From NCBI GenBank assembly GCA_013695335.1, contig JACDAR010000275.1, forward strand, positions 1 to 5,819: a DNA stretch of 5,819 nt, read 5' to 3'. The position numbers were made by a program, and so were the translations under genes. Shown one piece after another: positions 1 to 5,819 of this stretch. The DNA comes from Rubrobacter sp. (GTDB lineage: Bacteria > Actinomycetota > Rubrobacteria > Rubrobacterales > Rubrobacteraceae). The notes beneath the pieces are model-generated. The model was not told where the DNA came from. It did no database searches and saw only the letters and a list, made by a program, of their open reading frames with translations. Position 1 is the stretch's first letter; every line of letters begins with the position of its first letter.

Positions 1-19
1 CCTCAAGTTGTGGTTGAGG
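1..19. repeat. Inverted repeat (6-bp stem hairpin) at the left edge
   Basis: CCTCAA (1-6) and TTGAGG (14-19) are perfect reverse complements around a 7-base loop. It lies just upstream of the dnaE promoter candidate and could be the tail of a terminator for a gene left of the window, but no T-run follows and the left context is missing. Its function is not known from this sequence. Confidence 0.4.
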
Positions 20-24
20 TAACG

Positions 25-54
25 TAGACAACCCGCGCCGCCTTCCCTTATAGT
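25..54 (+). promoter_or_regulatory. Candidate sigma-70-type promoter for dnaE
   Basis: TAGACA at 25-30 matches the -35 consensus TTGACA at five of six positions. TATAGT at 49-54 matches TATAAT at five of six. The spacer is 18 bases, within the normal range. Transcription would begin near 61-62, giving a leader of roughly 90 bases to the TTG start of dnaE. It is the best promoter-like element I found in the window. The match is by eye and not experimental. Confidence 0.5.
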
Positions 55-92
55 AGTTCGCGTCCGGGATGGACGGGAGAACGGGCTTCTGG

Positions 93-119
93 CGGCGACA
101 TCTTTCTGGTGCGTCGCCG
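93..119 (+). other. Leader hairpin upstream of dnaE
   Basis: CGGCGAC (93-99) pairs perfectly with GTCGCCG (113-119), a 7-bp GC-rich stem with a 13-base loop. The in-frame GTG at 109-111 sits in the loop and lower stem, with no good Shine-Dalgarno before it. A smaller hairpin, CGTCC (61-65) with GGACG (71-75), lies at the expected 5' end of the message. The pairing is directly visible. Any regulatory role, such as mRNA stability or translation control, is inference. Confidence 0.35.
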
Positions 120-142
120 GGGGCTTCTATTTTACAGGGATA

Positions 143-151
143 AGGGGGAGG
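143..151 (+). promoter_or_regulatory. Purine-rich ribosome binding site before the dnaE TTG start
   Basis: AGGGGGAGG at 143-151 is the only strong Shine-Dalgarno-like run upstream of the conserved DnaE N-terminus. It is followed two bases later by TTG (154-156). The spacing is short if the final GGAGG pairs, and about five bases if AGGGG is used. It favours TTG at 154 over the upstream GTG at 109. Confidence 0.5.
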
Positions 152-153
152 GT

Positions 154-3100
154 TTGACGGTAACGCCATTCGCGCATCTGCACTGCCATTCGGAGTATTC
201 GATGCTCGACGGGGCGAGCCGTATCCGCGACCTCATCTCCTTCGCCAAAGAACAGAATATGCCGGGACTCGCGCTCACGGATCACGGCGTGATGTACGGC
301 GCGGTGAAGTTCTACAAGGAAGCCACGAGCGCCGGCATCAAACCCCTCTTGGGCTGCGAGGTATACGTCACAGCAGACCGCCACGACCGAAGCCGCGCAC
401 CCTATTACCACCTGACGCTGCTGGCCCGCACCGCCGAGGGCTACAAGAACCTGATGAAGCTTTCGACTACCGGTTTCCTCGAAGGTTTCTACTACAAGCC
501 GCGCGTTGACATGGAGATGCTGCGGCGGTACGGGAAGGGCATCATCTGCCTCTCCGGCTGTCTTTCGGCGGAGGTTCCGACCCGCATCCTCGAAGGCCGT
601 CCTGATGCGGCGCGGGAGCGGTTGCTGGAGTACGCGGAGATCTTCGACGCCGTGTACCTGGAGATGCAGGATCATCTGGAGATTCCTGAGCAGAAGCGCG
701 TGAATCAGGGCATTCTCAAGCTGCACAAAGAGACTGGCATCGAGCTCGTCGCCACGAACGACTCGCACTACACAACCAGGCAAGATGCCAAGATGCACGA
801 CGCCTTGCTCTGCATCGGGACGGGCAAGTTCATGAGCGACCCGAACCGTATGAAGTTCTCCGGCGAGGAGTTTTACGTCAAGGACGTGGAGGAGATGGCC
901 CGTATCTTCCCGGATCATCCCGAGGCGCTGGAGAACACCCTGAAGGTCGTGGAGAGCGTCGAGGACATCGGGATGGAGCTAGGCAAGACGCGCCTGCCCA
1001 ACTTCCCGAAGCCGCAGGGATATACGGCTGACGCCTACCTGCGGGAGCAATGCGAGCGCGGCCTCGCCATGCGGTACGGGAATCTGGCGAAGAGCCCCGA
1101 GGTTCAGCAGCGGCTGGACTTCGAGCTGGCGACCATCGGCAAGATGGGCTTCGCTGATTACTTCCTGATCGTCTGGGACTTCGTGAAGTACGCGAAGGAC
1201 AGGAAGATCGCGGTCGGCCCGGGCCGCGGTTCGGCGGCTGGTTCGATAGTCGCATACGCGCTGGAGATCACAGACCTCGACCCGCTCAAGTACTCGCTGC
1301 TCTTCGAGCGATTCCTTAACCCCGACCGCATAAACATGCCCGACGTTGACATAGACTTCTCAGTCTCCGGTCGGGCTGACGTGATGCGCTACGTCACCGA
1401 GAAGTACGGTGGGCACGAGCACGTGGCCCAGATCATCACGTTCGGAACCATCGGCGCGAAAGCCGCCATCAGGGACTCTGGCCGCATCTTCCAATATCCA
1501 TATTCTGACACGGACAAGCTCGCCAAGTTCATCCCTGACAAACCCGTCGGCACCACGCTTCGTGATGTACTGACACCGGGAGATGACGGGTACGTCGCAG
1601 GCGAGAAGCATCCAGGGGCGGCCCGAGACATCATGGAGTTCGTGAAGCGGAACGAGGGTGGCAGGCAGGTCCTCGACACAGCCTTCGAGATAGAGGGATT
1701 CGCCAGGCACGCGGGGACCCACGCCGCTGGGGTCGTTATCTCCGAGGAGCCGCTCACGGACATCGTGCCGCTCCAGCGCATCGCGAGGGACGAGAACTCC
1801 GTGATGGTCCAGCATCCGATGTCGGATGTGGAGGCGCTCGGGCTGCTGAAGGTGGACTTCCTGGGCTTGAGGAACCTCGACGTGATCGAGGAGACCCAGG
1901 CGACCATCCGCGAGGCGACGGGCGAGGAGGTGGACATCGCCGGGATCCCACTCGACGACGAGAAGACGCTAAAGCTCTTCGCCAGGGGCGACACCTTCGG
2001 CGTGTTCCAGTTCGAGTCGAGCGGGATGCAGCGGATGCTCCAAGAGGTCCGTCCAGACCGCTTCGACGACCTCGTTGCCCTGAACGCCCTGTACCGTCCT
2101 GGCCCGATGGACTACATCCCCACGTTCAAGAAAGGCAAGCACGACCCCGAGAGCGTCGAGTACGCGGACGAACGCCTCAAGCCGATCCTAGAGCCAACAT
2201 ACGGCGTCGCTGCCTACCAGGAGCAGCTAATGGAGATCAGCAAGTCGTTGGGAGGGTTTACTCCAGGCGAAGCCGACACGCTGCGTAAGGCCATAGGCAA
2301 GAAGAACATCAAGCTCCTCTCGCCGCTCAAAGACAAGTTCACAGAAGGATGCGAGCAGAACAAGGTCGCGCCGCACGTCGCCGAAGAACTCTGGAACTGG
2401 ATGGAGAAGGCCGGGGGCTACTCTTTCAACAAGAGCCACTCCGCCTGCTACTCGTTCCTGGCCTTCCAGACGGCGTATCTGAAGGCGCACTACCCCGAGG
2501 CGTACATGGCAGCCCTGATGAGCAGCGTCATGAACACCAAGGACAGGGTGCCGCAGTACGTGGCAGAGGCGCGGGCCATGAAGATAGAGGTGCTTCCGCC
2601 TGACGTGAACGAATCGGGGCGGCGTTTCACGGTAGTGGGGGATACCATCCGGTTCGGGCTGTCTGCTGTCAAGAACGTTGGGGAGAACACTGTCGAGGCT
2701 ATTATCGCGGCGAGGGAAGAGGACGGCGCTTTCACTGACGTCTTCGATTTCTGCGAGCGGGTAGACCCTAAGACTTACAACAAGCGCACGTTGGAATCCC
2801 TGATCAAATGCGGAGCCTTCGACAACGTTGGTTCGTCGCGGGCCGCCATGATCTCAGTCCACGCGAAGGCTGTGGAGCGGGCTGCCCGAAGCCTGAAGGA
2901 CGCCAACGACGACCAGTTCTCGATGTTCGCGGCGGAGGAGATAGCGCCCCCGAAGCCAGAGATACCGGACATGGAAGACGACCGCCGCGAGAGGCTGGAG
3001 TGGGAGAAGGAGGCGCTCGGCCTGTTCGTCTCGGATCATCCTCTGCGGCCCGTCATGCACAAGCTGGGCAAGCACGTCAACACCACGGTCTCGGACCTCG

Positions 3101-3654
3101 ACGGTTGCCGCGACGGGGCGGTGGTATGGGTCGGAGGGCTGGCGACGAGCGTGCGGATCAACACCACGCGCAAGGGTGACAACATGGCGATGCTCCAGCT
3201 CGACGATACGCGGGGGCTGGCTGAGGTGATCGTATTTCCCAGGGTCTACGCAAGCTGCGCCGAGTGCGTACGCGAGGATGCCGTCCTCAAAGTCAAGGGC
3301 CGGGTGGAGCGCAAGGAAGGCATCCCGCGCGTCGTGGCGCTGGAGATGGAGGAGCTTCATCTTGAGCCGGGGCCGGACCCCATCTATCTGGATGCCGCCG
3401 CGTTCGTCGGCCTGTCGCACGATGAAGCCTCGCAGGCTTTCGAACTAGTTAGCCGGTATCCAGGCACGAGCCCGGTGTTCCTGTTCTCTATCGGGGATGG
3501 TCTGGAAGAGAAGATCTGCGCGGTCGAGGATTCCTCAGACTTTCATGCCGAGTTGAAGCAGATCCTCGGCCCCAAATGCATCTCTTATGCATCCCTGGTA
3601 ACGCCGGGTTCGGCTGAGCCGGTGACGGAGCCGGAGATGGAGCAGGTCTCCTAA
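154..3654 (+). CDS. dnaE: DNA polymerase III alpha subunit, DnaE1 type
   Basis: Replicative C-family DNA polymerase, the catalytic subunit of the cytoplasmic replisome; about 1166 residues from the TTG start, a normal length. The N-terminal PHP domain (about 5-210) keeps all expected metal ligands: H10, H12, D19, H44, E69, H86, C136, D203, H205. The polymerase core has GPGRGS (355-360), the catalytic aspartate pair in PDVDIDF (D399, D401) and the third aspartate D568 in KVDFLGL. RPGPM (648-652) and FNKSH (758-762) are also family motifs. A helix-hairpin-helix region follows (about 815-900), then the beta-clamp-binding peptide QFSMF (921-925), an OB fold (about 989-1060) and a short C-terminal tail. 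No intein or frameshift is seen. The frame is open back to GTG at 109, but that adds 15 residues with no family resemblance and no ribosome site, so TTG is preferred. The next gene is convergent, so dnaE is probably transcribed alone or last in its unit. Confidence 0.97.
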   Translation: MTVTPFAHLHCHSEYSMLDGASRIRDLISFAKEQNMPGLALTDHGVMYGAVKFYKEATSAGIKPLLGCEVYVTADRHDRSRAPYYHLTLLARTAEGYKNLMKLSTTGFLEGFYYKPRVDMEMLRRYGKGIICLSGCLSAEVPTRILEGRPDAARERLLEYAEIFDAVYLEMQDHLEIPEQKRVNQGILKLHKETGIELVATNDSHYTTRQDAKMHDALLCIGTGKFMSDPNRMKFSGEEFYVKDVEEMARIFPDHPEALENTLKVVESVEDIGMELGKTRLPNFPKPQGYTADAYLREQCERGLAMRYGNLAKSPEVQQRLDFELATIGKMGFADYFLIVWDFVKYAKDRKIAVGPGRGSAAGSIVAYALEITDLDPLKYSLLFERFLNPDRINMPDVDIDFSVSGRADVMRYVTEKYGGHEHVAQIITFGTIGAKAAIRDSGRIFQYPYSDTDKLAKFIPDKPVGTTLRDVLTPGDDGYVAGEKHPGAARDIMEFVKRNEGGRQVLDTAFEIEGFARHAGTHAAGVVISEEPLTDIVPLQRIARDENSVMVQHPMSDVEALGLLKVDFLGLRNLDVIEETQATIREATGEEVDIAGIPLDDEKTLKLFARGDTFGVFQFESSGMQRMLQEVRPDRFDDLVALNALYRPGPMDYIPTFKKGKHDPESVEYADERLKPILEPTYGVAAYQEQLMEISKSLGGFTPGEADTLRKAIGKKNIKLLSPLKDKFTEGCEQNKVAPHVAEELWNWMEKAGGYSFNKSHSACYSFLAFQTAYLKAHYPEAYMAALMSSVMNTKDRVPQYVAEARAMKIEVLPPDVNESGRRFTVVGDTIRFGLSAVKNVGENTVEAIIAAREEDGAFTDVFDFCERVDPKTYNKRTLESLIKCGAFDNVGSSRAAMISVHAKAVERAARSLKDANDDQFSMFAAEEIAPPKPEIPDMEDDRRERLEWEKEALGLFVSDHPLRPVMHKLGKHVNTTVSDLDGCRDGAVVWVGGLATSVRINTTRKGDNMAMLQLDDTRGLAEVIVFPRVYASCAECVREDAVLKVKGRVERKEGIPRVVALEMEELHLEPGPDPIYLDAAAFVGLSHDEASQAFELVSRYPGTSPVFLFSIGDGLEEKICAVEDSSDFHAELKQILGPKCISYASLVTPGSAEPVTEPEMEQVS

Positions 3655-3705
3655 TCCACTGTGGGAGAAACCCCGCACAATACCGCGACCCATAGTAAGA
3701 CCTCC

Positions 3706-3722
3706 GCTGCCGGGCAGGCAGC
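3706..3722. terminator. GC-rich hairpin between convergent genes, possible bidirectional terminator
   Basis: GCTGCC (3706-3711) and GGCAGC (3717-3722) form a perfect 6-bp stem with a 5-base loop. It lies midway in the 125-base gap between the 3' ends of dnaE and the VOC gene, where a terminator serving both would be expected. Neither side has a run of Ts, so it is not a classical intrinsic terminator. A second 5-bp stem (3757-3761 with 3768-3772) lies close to the VOC stop codon and is equally T-poor. Nothing else is recognised in this gap. Confidence 0.35.
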
Positions 3723-3779
3723 GTCCTTCGATCCGGCTCTCGAATAACGCATGACCGGCGGCTGAACCCGCCACGCCAG

Positions 3780-4115
3780 CTAATCTTTGGGTGTCGCGAC
3801 CCGCAGCCTGTTGCCGTCTGGATCCTTGACATAGATCTCTCCTCGCGCCCAGGGGACCTCTTGTACCGTCACGCCGAACTCGGCAGCCAAGGCATCCACA
3901 TCGGCGACGCGCAGGTACACGAGCGTGTCGGGGCTGGCGTCGCCCTTGTGCTCGGAGAGGAAGAGCCGCACATCCCCGCGCGCTATCGAAACGAAGGCCG
4001 GCAGGCCCGGCCCGAAGCGGTGTTCCCACTCCTCGACGAACCCCAGCCGTCCGTACCACGCGACAGTCCGGGCGGCGCTCTTCACCCTGAGTATGGGGAT
4101 CACCCCTTCGTGCAT
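3780..4115 (-). CDS. VOC-superfamily protein (glyoxalase / bleomycin-resistance-like)
   Basis: A 111-residue single-domain protein of the vicinal oxygen chelate fold. It opens with the strand-helix pattern VIPILRV...TVAWYGRLGF (5-26), continues through WEHRFGPGLPAF (30-41) and VRLFLSEH (49-56), and ends with the signature VKDPDGNRLRV (96-106). This layout is typical of Ble-type VOC proteins, which usually dimerise and either bind hydrophobic or antibiotic ligands or act as small enzymes. The usual N-terminal metal histidine of true glyoxalase I is not evident, so metal-dependent lactoylglutathione lyase activity is doubtful and the substrate is unknown. The ATG at 4115 is chosen because a strong purine-rich ribosome site precedes it and the VOC fold begins at once. 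The frame stays open to 4226, but that extension is arginine-rich and unlike the family. The gene is convergent with dnaE and divergent from the aminotransferase, so it is probably monocistronic. Confidence 0.85.
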   Translation of the reverse strand: MHEGVIPILRVKSAARTVAWYGRLGFVEEWEHRFGPGLPAFVSIARGDVRLFLSEHKGDASPDTLVYLRVADVDALAAEFGVTVQEVPWARGEIYVKDPDGNRLRVATPKD

Positions 4116-4118
4116 ACG

Positions 4119-4132
4119 CCCTTCTCCCTCCC
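4119..4132 (-). promoter_or_regulatory. Ribosome binding site that decides the VOC gene start
   Basis: Read on the minus strand, 4132 to 4119 is GGGAGGGAGAAGGG, three bases before the ATG at 4115. GGGAG at 4128-4124 has an 8-base spacing, close to ideal. The quality of this site supports the internal ATG over the longer open frame starting at 4226. Confidence 0.6.
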
Positions 4133-4304
4133 TTGACCGCCTATAACGAAAGGGTTTGTATCGGCGGCGAGGGGCGCTCCCATCCTCGATCTGCGTGATG
4201 CACGGGTCGGCCCATAGGTCGCACACATCAAGGCCAGGTTTGGTGGGGAAGGGTTGCGTCCCGCGGCGCTTCGGGCGAAGATAGGTGTCTTAGATCCAAC
4301 GACT

Positions 4305-4310
4305 GGAGGG
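4305..4310 (+). promoter_or_regulatory. Ribosome binding site of the aminotransferase gene
   Basis: GGAGGG lies five bases upstream of the ATG at 4316. It matters because the reading frame is open well upstream and the encoded N-terminus is short for the family. This site supports the ATG as the true start. Confidence 0.7.
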
Positions 4311-4315
4311 CCGTA

Positions 4316-5407
4316 ATGAGTGATGCAAAGATAGTATTCACGCGCGGGGTGCCGCCGCCCGAAGCGTTCCCGACGGACGAGTTGAGCGAGTGCTTCGACG
4401 CGGCGATCAAGAACGACCCGGCAGTCGTCTTGCAGTACGGCCAGCAACCCGGATACGTGCCGCTGAGAGGGGAACTTGCGCGGGAGTACAACGTTCCGGA
4501 AGATGAGATCCTGATCGGCAACGGCTCGTTGCAGTTGCAGGATCTCGTATCTGCGCATCTCGTCCGGGAAGGCGCTGCGGTTTTCACCGAGCAGCCGAGC
4601 TACGACCGTGCAATCACGACGTTTCGCCGCCGGGGAGCCCGCACCATCGGCATCCCGCTCGAAGAAGACGGCATCAACGTGGACCGCCTGGAGGCCGCTC
4701 TGGAGCGGGAGGTTCCGGCGTTTCTGTATCTCGTCCCTGATTTCCAGAACCCTGCGGGTGCGACGCTCTCGCTGGAGAAACGGCGACGGGTTGTGGAACT
4801 GGCGGACAGGTACGACTTCTGGGTGATCGAAGACATCCCTTACCGCAAGCTGCGCTACAAGGGCGAGGATCTGCCGATGCTGCGCGAGATAGACCCGACG
4901 CACGTCATCACCATGAGCTCGTTCAGCAAGCTCCTCAGCCCAGGCATCAGGGTTGGGTTCATGCTCGCGCCTTCAGCCCTGGTTCGGGACGTGACCACCC
5001 TCGGCGAGAACACGTACCTCTCGCCCGTGTTGCCGACCCAGGCAGCCGTGGCGGAGTACTTGAAGCGGGGCTGGCTCGCCCCGAACATCGAGCGCCTCAA
5101 GGAGTTGTACCGTCCGCGCTGGGAGGCGATGGCTGGGGCGGTGGAGAGCGAGCTGCCCGATGCCCAGGCTTTCATCCCGGAGGGTGGTTTCTTCGTCAGC
5201 GTGATGTTGCCCGAGGATGCGAATACGGACAACCTGATCGGCCGCGCCAAGGACGCGAACCTCGTGCTGACGCCTGGCTCCGCGTTCTTCGCAGATCCCG
5301 ACGACGGTGACGCTCCGGTTGGGCATCGCTTCGTGCGGCTGCCTTTCTGCGCCGTCACCGAAGATCAAATTCAGGAAGGCGTGAAGCGACTGGCGAACCT
5401 TCTCTAG
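4316..5407 (+). CDS. PLP-dependent aminotransferase, fold type I (LysN/ARO8/MocR-domain class)
   Basis: A 363-residue cytoplasmic enzyme that probably transfers the amino group of an amino acid to a 2-oxoacid through pyridoxal phosphate. Landmarks in order are LQYGQQPGYVPLR (39-51), the cofactor-phosphate loop GNGSLQLQDL (68-77), Y96, the QNPAG motif with N145, D173 with Y176 in EDIPYRKLRY, the Schiff-base lysine K205 in SSFSKLLSPGIRVGF, phosphate-contacting R212, and the carboxylate-binding R341 in FVRLPF. The pattern is closest to 2-aminoadipate/aromatic aminotransferases such as Thermus LysN and to MocR catalytic domains. There is no GntR-type DNA-binding domain, so it should be an enzyme and not a regulator. 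Substrate cannot be read from the sequence. The N-terminus begins almost directly at the G-x-P segment, some 25-30 residues shorter than LysN. msrB follows after 30 bases on the same strand and may share its transcript. Confidence 0.92.
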   Translation: MSDAKIVFTRGVPPPEAFPTDELSECFDAAIKNDPAVVLQYGQQPGYVPLRGELAREYNVPEDEILIGNGSLQLQDLVSAHLVREGAAVFTEQPSYDRAITTFRRRGARTIGIPLEEDGINVDRLEAALEREVPAFLYLVPDFQNPAGATLSLEKRRRVVELADRYDFWVIEDIPYRKLRYKGEDLPMLREIDPTHVITMSSFSKLLSPGIRVGFMLAPSALVRDVTTLGENTYLSPVLPTQAAVAEYLKRGWLAPNIERLKELYRPRWEAMAGAVESELPDAQAFIPEGGFFVSVMLPEDANTDNLIGRAKDANLVLTPGSAFFADPDDGDAPVGHRFVRLPFCAVTEDQIQEGVKRLANLL

Positions 5408-5425
5408 CTCCGCACGTCAGGGTGA

Positions 5426-5431
5426 TAAAAT
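5426..5431 (+). promoter_or_regulatory. Possible -10 element placed for a leaderless msrB message
   Basis: TAAAAT at 5426-5431 matches the -10 consensus at five of six positions and ends six bases before the msrB ATG (5438). Initiation at the usual distance would fall on or beside the A of the start codon. No good -35 is seen 16-19 bases upstream. The competing ribosome-site candidate, AGGGTGA at 5419-5425, is weak and 12 bases from the ATG. Confidence 0.3.
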
Positions 5432-5437
5432 CCAACC

Positions 5438-5819
5438 ATGGCTGAGAAAATAAAGAAAACAGAAGAGGAATGGCAGACCGAGCTAACGTCCGAGCAGTAC
5501 CGCGTGGCGCGCATGAAGGGTACGGAGCGCGCCTTCACCGGCGAGTACTGGGACAACAAGGAAGAGGGCACGTACAATTGCGTAGCATGCGGCACGCCGC
5601 TCTTCAGCTCCGAGACCAAATACGACTCGGGCACAGGATGGCCCAGCTTTTGGGAGCCGGTTGACGAGAATAACGTGGAGACCGAAGAGGATCGCATTCT
5701 CTTCATGAAGCGCACCGAGGTGCATTGCGCCGCCTGCGGGGCCCACCAGGGCCACATCTTCGAGGACGGCCCAGCCCCGACCGGACAGCGCTATTGCATC
5801 AACTCCGCCGCGCTCAAGT
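5438..5819 (+). CDS. msrB: Peptide-methionine (R)-S-oxide reductase MsrB, 3' end cut by the window
   Basis: Reduces the R epimer of methionine sulfoxide in oxidised proteins, normally with thioredoxin as electron donor; cytoplasmic, since no signal peptide is seen. The visible 127 codons run through the family in order: EEWQTELTSEQY (10-21), TGEYWDN (34-40), the zinc pair C48 and C51, SGTGWPSF (64-71), the second zinc pair C97 and C100, GAHQGHIF (101-108) and the catalytic cysteine C120 in RYCINSAALK. Only a short C-terminal tail should be missing. Position 66 is threonine where many MsrBs have the resolving cysteine, and no other free cysteine is visible. The ATG is chosen because the typical MsrB N-terminus follows it at once; the upstream ribosome site is weak. 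It lies 30 bases after the aminotransferase stop, so it may be co-transcribed or use its own promoter. Confidence 0.95.
   Translation, partial: MAEKIKKTEEEWQTELTSEQYRVARMKGTERAFTGEYWDNKEEGTYNCVACGTPLFSSETKYDSGTGWPSFWEPVDENNVETEEDRILFMKRTEVHCAACGAHQGHIFEDGPAPTGQRYCINSAALK

Larger units (their letters stand above)
4116..4315. other. Divergent intergenic region
   Basis: This stretch separates the 5' ends of the VOC gene (-) and the aminotransferase gene (+), so promoters for both should lie here. I found no strong -35/-10 pair on either strand. The best minus-strand -10 is TATAGG (4145 to 4140), which lacks a matching -35. Two short inverted repeats are visible: CGAGG (4168-4172) with CCTCG (4184-4188), and CTTC (4269-4272) with GAAG (4277-4280) around a GGGC loop. 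Either could be an operator or leader hairpin, but both are short enough to arise by chance. No RNA gene or small coding region is supported. Confidence 0.5.

Noticed and set aside
127..918. Long minus-strand open frame of 263 codons inside dnaE
   Set aside because: It lies antisense to the PHP domain, which has clear family motifs, and its translation shows no recognisable domain. GC-rich coding DNA often yields such shadow frames.
2854..3420. Minus-strand open frame of 188 codons antisense to the dnaE 3' region
   Set aside because: It overlaps the clamp-binding and OB-fold coding sequence entirely and shows no family resemblance or ribosome site.
154..3654. Possible intein in DnaE
   Set aside because: Inteins are known in some DnaE proteins, but the catalytic motifs run on without an insertion and the length is normal.
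3535..4059. Minus-strand open frame of 174 codons across the convergent gap
   Set aside because: It overlaps both the dnaE 3' end and the VOC gene in another frame, and its arginine- and glycine-rich translation looks like a frame shadow.
4140..4145. TATAGG (minus strand) as a VOC gene promoter -10
   Set aside because: No -35-like hexamer lies at a suitable distance, and the predicted start would fall on the ribosome binding site, so I do not list it as a promoter.
4116..4226. N-terminal extension of the VOC protein by 37 residues
   Set aside because: The extension is unlike the VOC family, and the ATG at 4115 has a strong, well-spaced ribosome site.
4211..4315. Upstream in-frame extension of the aminotransferase
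   Set aside because: The frame lacks stops here, but the translation does not match the missing N-terminal helix, and the ribosome site at 4305-4310 points to the ATG at 4316.
4100..4903. Minus-strand open frame of 267 codons across the divergent region and the aminotransferase
   Set aside because: It is antisense to well-conserved PLP-enzyme motifs and has no recognisable domain of its own.
1..5819. Mobile elements, CRISPR arrays, tRNA or rRNA genes, phage or defence genes
   Set aside because: Reading both strands showed no terminal repeats with transposase motifs, no regularly spaced repeats and no cloverleaf-like sequence. All long coding stretches are accounted for by four ordinary genes.

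Overview
The window reads as ordinary chromosomal DNA from a fairly GC-rich bacterium (about 60% GC by eye). The DNA polymerase III alpha subunit is of the DnaE1 type, with an intact PHP domain and a short C-terminal tail after the OB fold. That tail resembles actinobacterial DnaE1. An actinobacterium, perhaps a Rubrobacter-like or other deep-branching lineage, is therefore my best guess. It rests on remembered family resemblance, not on a search.

Layout. Bases 1-153 hold a hairpin at the left edge, a good sigma-70-type promoter candidate (25-54) and a leader with hairpins. Bases 154-3654 (+) encode DnaE, complete, apparently from a TTG start. Bases 3655-3779 are a short convergent gap with a GC-rich hairpin and no clear T-run. 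Bases 3780-4115 (-) encode a single-domain VOC (glyoxalase/bleomycin-resistance-like) protein. Bases 4116-4315 are a 200-base divergent intergenic region in which I see no convincing promoter. Bases 4316-5407 (+) encode a fold-type I PLP aminotransferase of the LysN/ARO8/MocR-catalytic-domain class, without a DNA-binding domain. Thirty bases later, 5438-5819 (+) is methionine-R-sulfoxide reductase MsrB, cut by the window edge a few codons past its catalytic cysteine.

How the genes relate. dnaE is replication housekeeping and appears to have its own promoter. The other three are metabolic or stress genes with no evident link to dnaE. The aminotransferase and msrB are close enough to be co-transcribed, although msrB also has a -10-like element placed where it could produce a leaderless message. 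I see no mobile element, CRISPR array, RNA gene, phage gene or defence island, and nothing that looks like a new multi-gene system. The points most worth a second look are the MsrB lacking the usual resolving cysteine, the possible leaderless msrB start, the short N-terminus of the aminotransferase, the intact PHP metal site of DnaE, and the TTG start with an alternative GTG held in a predicted hairpin loop.
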